This document shows positions 9,726-20,790 of a DNA stretch of 64,000 bases, piece by piece. The position numbers and the translations under genes were made by a program. The notes under the pieces were generated by a model, which made no database searches, had not been told where the DNA came from, and saw nothing but the letters and a program-made list of their open reading frames with translations. How positions within the stretch are numbered: position 1 is the stretch's first letter; every line of letters begins with the position of its first letter. This DNA is from Agelas oroides (taxonomy: Eukaryota > Porifera > Demospongiae > Agelasida > Agelasidae): NCBI GenBank assembly GCA_949130485.1, contig OX422192.1, positions 2,145,585 to 2,209,584 of the forward strand, in the 5' to 3' direction.

Positions 9726-10328
9726 TTTTTTGCAAGGTCAATGCAAACAGCAGTGAATACAGACATCCTTCTCGGAGACTACATATAAGTTCTCCCCTAG
9801 CACCCCTTTCAGAGCACCAGATGACTCAGGACACACTGCGCACAGATGAACCTTCCCCTAGCATCCCTCTCTTTGAGCACTGGAAAAGACAGCATAATCA
9901 AAGAGAGGCTGGGTATACTTTACTTCAAGTGTTAGGCATCCCATCCATAATCCTGTGCTATCATCTCCAAGCTGGATAAAGCTTGCATTTGACTGATATT
10001 CACTTTTTCGATAAATGCATGATTGTATTTTTCAGTAACCACTTTGCCTTACCTGCCCAGAGCTTGTAGTGTGTGGCTACACTGACAGATAAACTATCCC
10101 CTCAAACTTCCTGGCACTTATGAGGCAGTGTTCAACTTGCTCCTTTGGATTGTTTGTTCTATCATCGAACATGGCAGCTATATAGCATGCACAGCTTTGA
10201 CAAGACTTAGTGTGAACAAGTGGATCAACCTGAGAGCCCTGATCCCACATGCAAAATGTCTGCATGTGCACACGCTGCCATGTAGAGTCAACTCTTATTT
10301 TGTCCACTCTATCGTGTAGCCTCGGAAA

Positions 10329-10716
10329 AACACACACCACAGCATTGCACAGCAAGTTTACTAATTGTGCACCAAACACAAGAGTGGTTGACCAGTCAAG
10401 GCTCATGGAAAATATGAGTCAAGCTTTTTTCTGTGCTGCTGGAGGCTGCTCTGAAATGTCAGTCTGTTTCCCCCTAGCTACACAGCTGCCAGAAATGCAT
10501 CCCTTTTCTGATATTCAATACTGACTAGTTTAATACTATACTGATACCCTGCTTACTTGTTCTCTTCTCCCTCGATGTGCCGCATACTCTCTGAATGCAT
10601 GCGCTTGTAGGCAGAAATTCGGTGAAGTTAAATCTGGTAGGGAGAGGGTTAAAATCTAAATTTGGGGTAAACCCGTAATTTTTTTCTCATGAGCAAGTCT
10701 GTACATAACAAGATTC
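10329..10716 (-). repeat. Right inverted repeat arm of the foldback element
   Basis: Imperfect reverse complement of 8329-8726. It differs by scattered substitutions, for example a longer T-run in AATTTTTTTCTCATGAG and a CGATGTGCCGCATAC variant. Such divergence suggests that the insertion is old. Confidence 0.75.
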
Positions 10717-10848
10717 CAATGACTGTAAGCGCCGACTGCACGAGAGCAACAGTTATGTCTGCTTTCTGCTTCCCCAAATGTCAAGTAGTGCCTGGCAGAC
10801 TGCTGCTGTTAAGGAGGAGTGCGAAACGGTCCTTGGAGTTATCAGTAG

Positions 10849-11046
10849 GCCTGGAGACAACCAGGACAGATCGATGTGTTCTTTGAGACTGCTGAAGCCA
10901 CCTGTGCAAAAGGCCAGGGAAAAGTGTACACAATCGCTGCAGACCCCTTGTTTTGTCAGCATTGCACTTGCCAATCTACTGATACACATTGTGCAAATGA
11001 CCTTGCTCCGCGAAACGTCCGCGTTTGCCCTCGTATTTCCCAAGTA
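10849..11046 (+). other. Possible cysteine-containing exon, unassigned
   Basis: An open stretch follows a TAG at 10846-10848 and a possible acceptor (ACAACCAG, 10863) and runs to a possible donor after CCCAA (GTAGTG at 11043). The translation includes FFETAEATCAKGQGKVYT and CQHCTCQSTDTHC, a Cys-rich run that looks less random than its neighbours. No family is recognised, the overlapping frames are also open, and no partner exon was found. It may be chance or a decayed exon. Confidence 0.2.
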
Positions 11047-11479
11047 GTGATGTCGGACTTTGACCCCATGCGGCCAATATGTGATTTTCTATTGGGCCGT
11101 ACGGCCCAGTCCTACCTCTTATAATTAACCAAGTTGTTTGCGAGCTACAAGGGCGGCACTGGAGAAACAAAGGTTCCTTGGCAAAGTGAAGGTGTAGAAG
11201 TCGATTTTGCAACCCATTTTCTCCCATTTTGTGGCTCTGTAATTCCTTGTTATATTAAATAACTGACAATAGCTGAAAAGCACAACGTCAAACCTGCAAG
11301 CAACACTAAATTCGAAATCTACGACATTGATTTGATATAGGAGAACCTATCTCTCTCCACGGAATTCACACAATTTTCCCGGATTTGCAGGGAACGTGCA
11401 GTGATCATATTCATACCCACGACAGTCGATGCATAAGTCCATTATTAGCTTGGACTTGCACCTGTGGGGTTACTAACCG
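11047..11479. other. Intergenic DNA
   Basis: No gene or RNA supported. It contains the perfect 16-bp palindrome TGGGCCGTACGGCCCA at 11093-11108, listed separately. Confidence 0.35.
11093..11108. repeat. 16-bp perfect GC-rich palindrome
   Basis: TGGGCCGTACGGCCCA is its own reverse complement. No function is inferred; it may be a chance palindrome or a decayed hairpin. Confidence 0.5.
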
Positions 11480-11585
11480 TTCATTTTACACCTCAAACAG
11501 CATGCAATGGCACTGTTGATGTCATTGCATCGGTGATTTAGGACACTAGCAGTGTCATTGCATGCTGTTTCAGATGTAAAATGAA
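11480..11585. mobile_element. 106-bp hairpin element (MITE-like)
   Basis: TTCATTTTACACCTCAAACA at the left is the imperfect reverse complement of TGTTTCAGATGTAAAATGAA at the right. The arms also share GCATGCAATG and CATTGCATGC, giving about 36 bp per arm with three or four mismatches. The ~30-bp loop holds a third CATTGCAT. No target duplication is obvious. Confidence 0.65.
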
Positions 11586-11633
11586 AGTTTTATATTCCTG
11601 CACGCTCATGTAAACTTTTGCTACTATCCATAC

Positions 11634-11660
11634 GCTATACTATAGCGGCTATAGTATAGC
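11634..11660. repeat. 12-bp perfect inverted repeat
   Basis: GCTATACTATAG (11634-11645) and CTATAGTATAGC (11649-11660) are separated by CGG. The structure lies about 50 bp upstream of a TATA-like box and 225 bp upstream of the transposase-like reading frame. It could be part of that element's end or of its promoter. Confidence 0.5.
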
Positions 11661-11710
11661 CATGAAAATTTTGCGCTAGTATACGCATAGCGCTAAATTT
11701 TCACTGCGCA

Positions 11711-11718
11711 TATATAGA
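11711..11718 (+). promoter_or_regulatory. TATA-like box upstream of the transposase-like gene
   Basis: TATATAGA occurs 167 bp before the ATG at 11885 and downstream of the inverted repeat at 11634-11660. The assignment is from sequence and position only. Confidence 0.35.
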
Positions 11719-11884
11719 TTTTAGCTCCTCCCAGCGTTGAAAAACACCGAGAAATTAAAGTGACTACTGAGTGCGGAACAACAACGTTCCTAGCATACTT
11801 TAAGGCATTCAAGGTGTAAGGTTTTAAAAGTTGTAGCTATAGACTAGTCTACAATACTAGCTTGCATGCTACCTGACTAAAAGG

Positions 11885-14086
11885 ATGGATCCCATCTCGT
11901 ATCCTGGACCCTACTGTGAAGCACTGGCCATTACTGAGGATGCTCTTCTGGGAGCAGATGAACTTCCAGTCTTGTCACAAGTAGAAGATCTTACAAAAGG
12001 GGTTGTATATGAACTAAACCTGTTCCGACAGAAGCATGATATCTCTTGGAAACAGTTTGAAGAGTGGCTTATGAAATTGGTTTGCAAGCACACTGTTGAA
12101 TTTCCCTCCCTGAAGACCTTGATGCGAGTTATGGAGGAACGAAGCAAGTTAAAGAGGAACAAGAAGCCACTTGACTCGTTCTTTTCCACAACTTATATGA
12201 TCCCCCAAAGTGTGGAGATAGTCCCAGCTAAGCCTAGGCGTGTTGTCAAATCTATGCTACCAGATAGAGATGCACTACTGCAAGTGAACACTGAACTTGA
12301 AGAAGAACTTCACCAGACCCAAGAATTGCTCAACATTCAAAAGCAGGAGGTAGAATTAACAAAGGCTACTGAGCTACGAACAAAGGCCACCAATATTAAA
12401 AAGAAGCTAAGAAGACGTGATGAAGCTCTAGAGAAAAAGTCAACTGAAGTGGTGCAACTTAAGGGTGATGTCAGTTCAAATTTTCATCAATTGCAGAAGA
12501 CAGCAGAAAGATTGGTAAAAGCACAAACATCCAGAGAGCTTTACCGTTCAAGAGCTAACTATGCTAAAATACAAGTGCAGAAATCTACACTAGAAACAGC
12601 AGAAAGAGATAAACAATTTGATGAGTTACATGGTGCATTCATTACTCAAGTGAAGGAGTTGGAGGCAGTAATTACAAAGCAAAGAGACATCATTGACCAA
12701 CTTCAGTTGGAAAATGAACACCTGCAAGAAGAAATTGATCGACTTGAAAAGGAAAGATTGGTGACATTCGAGCATGGCAAGTATTCGGATGGGGTTCGTC
12801 AGTGTTGCCTTGAGTTGCTGAGTATGAACGTTGGGGTGAAAAATGTTGACCCAATAATTCGGACCGTTCTTAGCAACATTGCAGGTATCACAGTAGACCG
12901 ACTGCCAAAATATACGACAATTGTTGAGATGCTGCCTGAGATGAAGGCTCTGGCATACAAGCAGATTGCAGAGAAACTGCAAGTCTCTCAGCAGCTAACT
13001 CTACACAGTGATGGCACATCAAAATTTGGCCAACACTACAGATCCTTTCAGGTATCTACCACGCAATCATCGTATTCACTTGGACTGAGTGAGATGTTGT
13101 GTGGATCGGCCCAGTGTACCCTTGACACCTTGAAGCTTATCCTATCTGAGATAGATGTTGTAGCTGGAGAAGGGTCAGGAAGTACAATTTTGGTGAACAT
13201 CAAGAACACAATGTCTGATCAACACATTGTAGAGAAGAGCTTTAATGAGCTACTTGAGAGTTATCGGAGTGAAGTTCTTCCATCCATGGTTGAGGGATGG
13301 AGTGATCTCTCTCACGATGAGCAAGCACGAATCAGCAACTTGAACAATTTTTCTGTGGCTTGCATCTTCTTGTAGGAATGGCAGATGCCTCTGCTGCTGT
13401 TCTTCTACAGTGGAAGAAGCCAATTCTGATACGCCATTAGGAGCTGCTGCACGTCCTGGGCATTTTGAGCGAAAAGAAGCTATCAGATTACTGGTCTTAG
13501 ATACATTTGCATGTCTGCTAATGGCTGCATGGATGGTACCAGATAAACAAGATAACAATAGGAATTCAACAATAGCCCATGCAATGCATGCAGTTTTATT
13601 AGAATTATGAGGTCCATGTAGACAATCTGCATGGACCTTCCAATTAAACCCATTGTTCTTTTCCACAACTTATATGATCCCCCATTCCATTTGGTTTGAC
13701 CTCAGAACATTTTACATGCATGTTCTTATACATGGTGACTTCTATTCAGATAAATGATGGATTCTAATACAGGTACAGTGAGGCTGATCAGGACAGCCTG
13801 CAAAGCCTTCCAGAAGCATGGCAGTGAACAAAGTGGAGCTCACATGCCTTTCTCCACCTTTTTGGCTGCAAATTATCACACTAAGAGAGTACCCTTGGCC
13901 TCCTTTCGTGGAAACCGATTTAACATCTTGTTTCATAATGGAGGTGCATTGTACTTCCTTCGGAGTACTATCAAACAGTTTTTTGCACAAGAACTGGCTA
14001 CAAACAACCTTTTGATTCAAGCACTCCAGGCAGATGTTAAAGTACCTGAATTCTGGGCTGGGTGTAGGGCTCTTGGCTTGGTAAAT
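11885..14086 (+). pseudogene. Broken transposase-like gene, truncated by the satellite array
   Basis: The first frame (11885-13375) encodes a 496-residue N-terminal part: a lead region, a long coiled coil (about residues 125-295, heptads such as QLQLENEHLQEEIDRLEKE), then a globular part with LHSDGTSKFGQHY (373-385) and IKNTMSDQHIVEKSF (439-453). I associate this architecture, with moderate confidence, with a repeated uncharacterised invertebrate family that behaves like a transposase. After NNF the frame fails in a T-run (13348-13352). In the next frame the text continues FCGLHLLVGMADASAAVLLQW, then shifts again near 13412 and continues EEANSDTPLGAAARPGHF. After about 290 bases of non-matching sequence it resumes as GTVRLIRTACKAFQKHGSEQ to GCRALGLV (13773-14086). 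The satellite then begins, so the C-terminal part is missing. ATG context AAAAGGATGG is good. Confidence 0.7.
13480..13772. other. Insertion or intron inside the broken transposase-like gene
   Basis: This piece separates coding text ending near GHFERKEA from coding text starting GTVRLIRT. The right edge, TTCTAATACAG, is a plausible 3' splice site (AG at 13771-13772), but no GT donor fits the left edge well. It contains a 9-bp perfect hairpin (AGGTCCATG 13610-13618, CATGGACCT 13630-13638) and an exact 30-bp copy (13655-13684) of exon sequence found at 12178-12207 of the same gene. It could be an intron, a small insertion or a rearranged fragment. Confidence 0.45.
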
Positions 14087-17000
14087 CTGTCCTAATGCTT
14101 TTCATTTTTGTCCCAAAGCTTTCCCGTCTTGTCCCAACGATGTCCAGTCTTGTACCAATACTGTCCAGTCTTGTCCCAATGCTTTCCCGTCTTGTCCCAA
14201 TGCTGTCCAGTCTTGTCCCAATGCTGTCCCGTCCCAATGCTTTCCCGTCTTGTCCCAATGCTGTCCAGCCTTGTCCTTATGCTGTCCTGTCTTGTCCAAA
14301 TGCTTTCCAGTCTTGTCCCAATGCTGTCCTGGTTTGCTTTAATGCTGTCCTTTCTTGTCCTAATTCTGTCCAGTTTTGCCTCATGCTTTCCTGCCTTGTC
14401 CCATGCTTTCCAGTCTTGTCCCAATGCTGTCCAGTCCTGTACCAATCCTGTCCAGTCTTGTCCCAATGCTGTCCATTCTTGTCCAAATGCTGTCCAGTCT
14501 TGTGTTATTGCTGTTCCATCTTATCCCAATGCTGTCCATTCTTGTCCTAATCCTGTCCCGTCTTGTCCCAATCCTGCAGAGCCTTGTTCCAATGCTGTCC
14601 AGTCTTGCCCAAATTCTGTCCCGTTTTGTCCCAATGCAGTCCAGTGTTGTGGTATTGCTCTCCACTCTTGACCCAATGCTGTCCAGTCTTCTCCAAATGC
14701 TGTCCCGTCTTGACCCAATCGCTTCCCGTCTTGTCCCAATCCTGTGCAGTCTTGTCCCAACACTCTCCAGTCTTGTCCCAATCCTGTCCTGTCTCAAAGC
14801 TGTCCCGTCTTGTCCCAATGCTGTCCAATTCCTGTCCCGTCTTGTGTTATTGCTGTCCCGTCTTTTCCCAATGCTGTCCAGTCTTGTCCCAATGCTGTCC
14901 AATCTTGTCCCAATCTTGTCCCATCTTCTCCCAATGCTTTCCCATCTTGTCCCAGCGCTGTCCCATCTTGTCCCAGTGCTGTCCCGTCTTCTCCCAATGC
15001 TGTCCAGTTGTCTGCATGCTGTCCCGTCTTGTCCCAATGCTTTCCCGTCTTGTCCCAAGGCTGTCCAGTCTGGTTCCAATGCTGTCCAGTCTTGTCTCAC
15101 TGCTGTCCAGTCTTGTCCCAATGCTGTCCATTCTTGTCCCAATGCTGTCCAGTCTTGTCCCAATGCTGTCCCGTCTTGTCCCAATACTTTCCCGTCTTGT
15201 CCCAATGCTGTCCAGCCTTGTCCAAATGCTTTCCCACCTGTCCCAATTCGTTCCCGTCTTCTCCAAATGCTGTCCAATCTTGTTCCAATGCTCTCCCTTC
15301 TTGTCCCAATGATTTCCAGTCTTGTCCCAATGCTGTCCAGTCCGGTACCAATGCTGTCCCGTCTTGTCCCAATGCTGTCCAGTCTTGTCCCAATGCTGTC
15401 CATTCTTGTCCAAATGCTGTCCAGTCTTGTGTTATTGCTGTTCCATCTTATCCCAATGCTGTCCAGTCTTGCTTTAATGCTGTCCATTCTTGTCCTAATC
15501 CTGTCCCGTCTTGTCCCAATCCTGTAGAGTCTTGTTCCTATGCTGCCCAGTCTTCCCCCAATTCTGTCCCGTTTTGTCCCAGTGCAGTCCAGTCTTGTGG
15601 TATTGCTGTCCAGTCTTGTCCCAATACTGTCCCGTCTTGTCCCAATGCTGTCCAGTCATGTCCCAATGCTGTCCGTTCTTGTCCCAATGCTGTCCAGTCT
15701 TGTCCCAATGCTGTCCCGTCTTGTCCCAATACTTTCCCGTCTTGTCCCAATGCTGTCCAGCCTTGTCCTTATGCTGTCCTGTCTTGCCCCAATTCTGTCC
15801 TGTCTTGTCCCAATGCTGTCCAGTATTGTCCCAATGCTTTCCCGTCTTGTCCCAATGCTGTCCAGCCTTGTCCTAATGCTGTCCTGTCTTGCCCCAATTC
15901 TGTCCCGTCTTGTCCCAATGCTGTCCAGTATTGTCCCAATGCTGTCCCATCTTGTCCAAATGCTTTCCCATCCTGTCCCAATTCGTTCCTGTCTTCTCCA
16001 AATGCTGTCCAATCTTGTCCCAATGCTCTCCCTTCTTGTCCCAATGCTTTCCAGTCTTGTCCCAATGCTGTCCAGTCCGGTATCAATGCTGTCCCGTCTT
16101 GTCCCAATGCTGTCCAGTCTTGTCCCAATGCTGTCCATTCTTGTCCAAATGCTGTCCAGTCTTGTGTTATTGCTGTTCCATCTTATCCCAATGCTGTCCA
16201 GTCTTGCTTTAATGCTGTCCATTCTTGTCCTAATCCTGTCCCGTCTTGTCCCAATCCTGTAGAGTCTTGTTCCTATGCTGCCCAGTCTTGCCCCAATTCT
16301 GTCCCGTTTTGTCCCAGTGCAGTCCAGTCTTGTGGTATTGCTATCCAGTCTTGTCCCAATGCTGTCCTGTCTTGTCCCAATGCTGTCCAGTCATGTCCCA
16401 ATGCTGTCCGTTCTTGTCCCAATGCTGTCCAGTCTTGTCCCAATGCTGTCCCGTCTTGTCCCAATACTTTCCCGTCTTGTCCCAATGCTGTCCAGCCTTG
16501 TCCTTATGCTGTCCTGTCTTGCCCCAATTCTGTCCTGTCTTGTCCCAATGCTGTCCAGTATTGTCCCAATGCTTTCCCGTCTTGTCCCAATGTTGTCCAG
16601 CCTTGTCCTAATGCTGTCCTGTCTTGCCCCAATTCTGTCCCGTCTTGTCCCAATGCTGTCCAGTATTGTCCCAATGCTGTCCCATCTTGTCCAAATGCTT
16701 TCCCATCCTGTCCCAATTCGTTCCTGTCTTCTCCAAATGCTGTCCAATCTTGTCCCAATGCTCTCCCTTCTTGTCCCAATGCTTTCCAGTCTTGTCCCAA
16801 TGCTGTCCAGTCCGGTATCAATGCTGTCCCGTCTTGTCCCAATGCTGTCCAGTCTTGTCCCAATGCTGTCCATTCTTGTCCAAATGCTGTCCAGTCTTGT
16901 GTTATTGCTGTTCCATCTTATCCCAATGCAGTCCAGTCTTGCTTTAATGCTGTCCATTCTTGTCCTAATCCTGTCCCGTCTTGTCCCAATCCTGTAGAGT

Positions 17001-18353
17001 CTTGTTCCTATGCTGCCCAGTCTTGCCCCAATTCTGTCCCGTTTTGTCCCAGTGCAGTCCAGTCTTGTGGTATTGCTGTCCAGTCTTGTCCCAATGCTGT
17101 CCCGTCTTGTCCCAATGCTGTCCAGTCATGTCCCAATGCTGTCCGTTCTTGTCCCAATGCTGTCCAGTCTTGTCCCAATGCTGTCCCGTCTTGTCCCAAT
17201 ACTTTCCCGTCTTGTCCCAATGCTGTCCAGCCTTGTCCTTATACTGTCCTCTCTTGCCCCAATTCTGTCCTGTCTTGTCCCAATGCTGTCCAGTATTGTC
17301 CCAATGCTTTCCCGTCTTGTCCCAATGCTGTCCAGCCTTGTCCTAATGCTGTCCTGTCTTGCCCCAATTCTGTCCCGTCTTGTCCCAATGCTGTCCAGTA
17401 TTATCCCAATGCTGTCCCATCCTGTCCCAATTCGTTCCTGTCTTCTCCAAATGCTGTCCAATCTTGTCCCAATGCTGTCCAGTCCGGTACCAATGCTGTC
17501 CCGTCTTGTCCCAATGCTGTCCAGTCTTGTCCCAATGCTGTCCATTCTTGTCCAAATGCTGTCCAGTCTTGTGTTATTGCTGTTCCATCTTATCCCAATG
17601 TTGTCAGGTCTTGCTTTAATGCTGTCCATTCTTGTCCTAATCCTGTCCCGTCTTGTCCCAATCCTGTAGAGTCTTGTTCCAATGCTGCCCAGTCTTGCCC
17701 CGATTCTGTCCCGTTTTGTCCCAGTGCAGTCCAGTCTTGTGGTATTCCTGTCCAGTCTTGTCCTAATGCTGTCCTGTCTTGTCCGAATCCTTTCCAGTCT
17801 TGTCCCAATGCTGTCCAGTTTTGTCCCAATACTGTCCGTTCTTGTCCCAATGCTGTCCAGTCTTGTCCCAATGCTGTCCCGTCTTGTCCCAATGCTTTCC
17901 AGTATTGTCCCAACACTGTCCAGTCTTGTCCCAATGCTGTCCTGTCCCAATGCTGTCCCGTCTTGTCACAATGCTGTCCAGTCTTGTCCCAATGCTGTCC
18001 TGTCTTGCTTTAATGCTGTCCATTCTTGTCCTAATTCTGTCCAGTTTTGCTTCATGCTTTCCTGCCTTGTCCCATGCTTTCCAGTCTTGTCCCAATGCTG
18101 TCCAGTCCTGTACCAATCCTGTCCAGTCTTGTCCCAATGCTGTCCAGTCTTGTCCCAATGCTGTCCAGTCTTGTCCCAATGCTGTCCATTCTTGTCCCAA
18201 TGCTGTCCAGTTTTGTCAAAATGCTGTCCAGTCTGGTGTTATTGCTGTTCCATCTTATCCATTGCTGTCCAGTCTTGCTTTAATGCTGTCCATTCTTGTC
18301 CTAATCCTATCCCGTCTTGTCCCAATGCTATAGAGTCTTGTTCCAATGCTGTC
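14087..18353 (+). repeat. Satellite A block 1 (21-bp units)
   Basis: About 203 units of the 21-bp satellite. The unit is a dimer of TGTCCCAATGC (11 bp) and TGTCCAGTCT (10 bp), which share TGTCC at the same place. The first units at the left edge are the most irregular (CTGTCCTAATGCTTTTC, then TTGTCCCAAAGC). The block contains three copies of a 735-bp higher-order repeat. It ends with CAATGCTGTC joined to ATGAGACACC. All six frames lack stops over long spans because the 21-bp unit has none. The plus frames read SCPNAVQ, LVPMLSS and LSQCCPV repeats. Confidence 0.95.
15312..17680 (+). repeat. 735-bp higher-order repeat (35 x 21 bp), three copies
   Basis: Diagnostic variant units recur at exact spacing. 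TTCCTATGCTGCCCAGTC appears near 15535, 16270 and 17005 (735 apart), and a one-base variant appears 672 bp later. 735 is 35 A units; 672 is 32 units, so the third copy lost three units. The copies differ by only a few substitutions, which marks recent unequal exchange. Confidence 0.9.
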
Positions 18354-20790
18354 ATGAGACACCATGAGATATCATAAGACACCATGAGACTTCACAAGAT
18401 ACCATGAGACTTCATGAGACTCCATGAGACATCATAAGACTTCTTGAGACATCATGAGACACCATGAGACATCGTAAGACACCATGAGACTTCACGAGAC
18501 ACCTTGAGACATCATAAGTCATCATGAGACATCATAAGACACCATGAGACTTCACAAGACACCATGACACTTGATGAGACTCCATAAGACATCATAAGAC
18601 TTCTTGAGACATCATGAGACACCATGAGACACTTTGAGACACCATGAGACTTCATGAGACATCATGAGACATCATGAGACATCATGACACGGCATAAGAC
18701 ATCATGAGACACCATTTGACACCATGAGACTCTATTAGACATCATGAGACACCATGAGGCAGCAGCAGACACCATGAGACATCATGAGACACTTTGAGAC
18801 ACCATGAGACATCATGAGACATCATGAGACATCATGAGACATCTTGAGACATCATGACACAGCATAAGACATCATGAGACACCATTTGACACCATGAGAC
18901 TCCATTAGACATCATGAGACACCATAAGGCAGCAGGAGACACCATTAGACATCATAAGACATCATGAGACATCTTGAGACAGCATGAGGCATCATCAGAC
19001 ATCACGAGACATCATGAGACTTCATGAGACTCCATGAGACTTCATGAGACTCCATGAGACATCATAACACATCATGAGAGATCATGAGACACATTCAGAT
19101 ATCATGAGACACTATGAGACATAGTAAGACACCATGAGACACCATGAGACATAAGACACCATGAGACTTCACGAGACACCTTGAGATATCATAAGACCCA
19201 ATGAGACATCATAAGACACCGTGAGACTTCACGAGACACCATGAGACTTCATGAGACTACATGAGACATCATAAGACTTCTTGAGACATCATGAGACACC
19301 ATGAGACACCATGAGACACTTTGAGACACCATGAGGCTTCATGAGACATCATGAGACATCATTAGACATCATGAGACATCATGACACAGCATGAGACATC
19401 ATCAGACACCATATGACACCATGAGACTCCATGAGACATCATGGGACACCATCAGGCAGCAGGAGACACCATGAGACATCATCAGACATCATGAGACACT
19501 ATGAGCCTTCATGAAACAGCATGAGCCTTCATGAGACACCATAAGACTTCATGAGACACTATGAGACATCATGAGACACCATGAAACATAATGAGACACC
19601 ATGAGACACCATGAGACTTCATGAGACAACATGAGACACCATGAGACACCATAAGACACTATGAAACACCATGAGACACCGTTACACTTCATGAGACTCC
19701 ATGGGACATCATACGACACCATGAGGCATCATGAGACATCACGAGACATCATGACACACCATGACACATCATAAGACACCATGAGACATCATGAGACATC
19801 ACGAGACACCATTAGACTTCATGAGACACCATGGGACATCATAAGACACCAAGAGACACCATGAGACACCATGAGACATCATGAGACACCATGAGACTTC
19901 ATTAGACTCCATGAAACATCATGAGACATCATGAGACATCACGAGACATCATGAGACATCACGAGACATCTTGAGACATCATGACACAGCACGAGATATC
20001 ATGAGACACCATAGGACACCATGAGACTCCATGAGACATCATGGGACACCATCAGGCAGCAGGAGACACCATGAGACATCATGAGACACTATGAGACATC
20101 ATAAGACACCATGAGACATCATGAGACATCATGAGACACCATCAGAAACCATGAGACTTCTTGAGACATCATGAGACACTATGAGACACCATGAGACACT
20201 TTGAGACACGATGAGACTTTATGAGACATCATGAGACATCATGAGACATCATGAGACACCATGAGACTTAATGAGACTTCATGAGACATCATGAGACATC
20301 ATAAGACACCTGGGACATCATGAGACTTCATGAGACATCATGAGACGCCATGACTCGGCATGAGACATCATGAGACATCATGAGATTTCATGAGACTCCA
20401 TGAGACATCATAAGACTTCATGAGACACCATGAGACAGCATGAGAGTTCATGAGACTCCATGAGGCATCATAAGACTTCTTGAGACATCATGAGACACCA
20501 TGAGACACCATGAGACACTTTGAGACATCATGAGATATCATGAGACATCATAACACAGCATGAGACATCATGAGACACCATTTGACACCATGAGACTCCA
20601 TTAGACATCATGAGACACCATGAGGCAGCAGGAGACACCATGAGACATCATGAGACATCATGAGACACTATGAGACTTCATGAGACAACATGAGACTTCA
20701 TGAGACACCATGAGACTTCATGAGACATCATGAGATACCATGAGACACTATGAGACACCATGAGACTGCATGAGACACCATGAGACACTA
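18354..20790 (+). repeat. Satellite B block 1 (10-bp units)
   Basis: About 243 copies of CATGAGACAC/CATGAGACAT, with variants such as TTCATGAGAC, CATAAGACAC, CACGAGACAC and GGCAGCAGGAG. Occasional units lose or gain a few bases (for example ACACCTGGGACATC near 20310). The plus strand is A- and C-rich. The block ends with GAGACACTATG joined to TCCCAATGC. Confidence 0.95.

Larger units (their letters stand above)
8329..10716. mobile_element. 2.4-kb foldback element with ~390-bp inverted terminal repeats
   Basis: The sequence at 8329-8726 (starting GAATCTCGTTATGTACAGAC) recurs as an imperfect reverse complement at about 10329-10716 (ending GTCTGTACATAACAAGATTC). The arms are alignable over nearly 400 bp with scattered substitutions and small indels. 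The interior, about 1.6 kb, contains two smaller hairpin elements (8939-8979 and 9639-9725) and no transposase. It is either a non-autonomous foldback transposon or an inverted duplication. No clear target-site duplication is visible at the outer ends. Confidence 0.7.

Noticed and set aside
11911..12982. Minus-strand frames opposite the transposase-like gene
   Set aside because: They are antisense shadows of a clearly protein-like plus-strand coiled-coil sequence.
1..14086. tRNA or other structured RNA genes
   Set aside because: Scanning by eye for the conserved tRNA B-box (GGTTCRANYCC) and for rRNA segments gave no convincing match.
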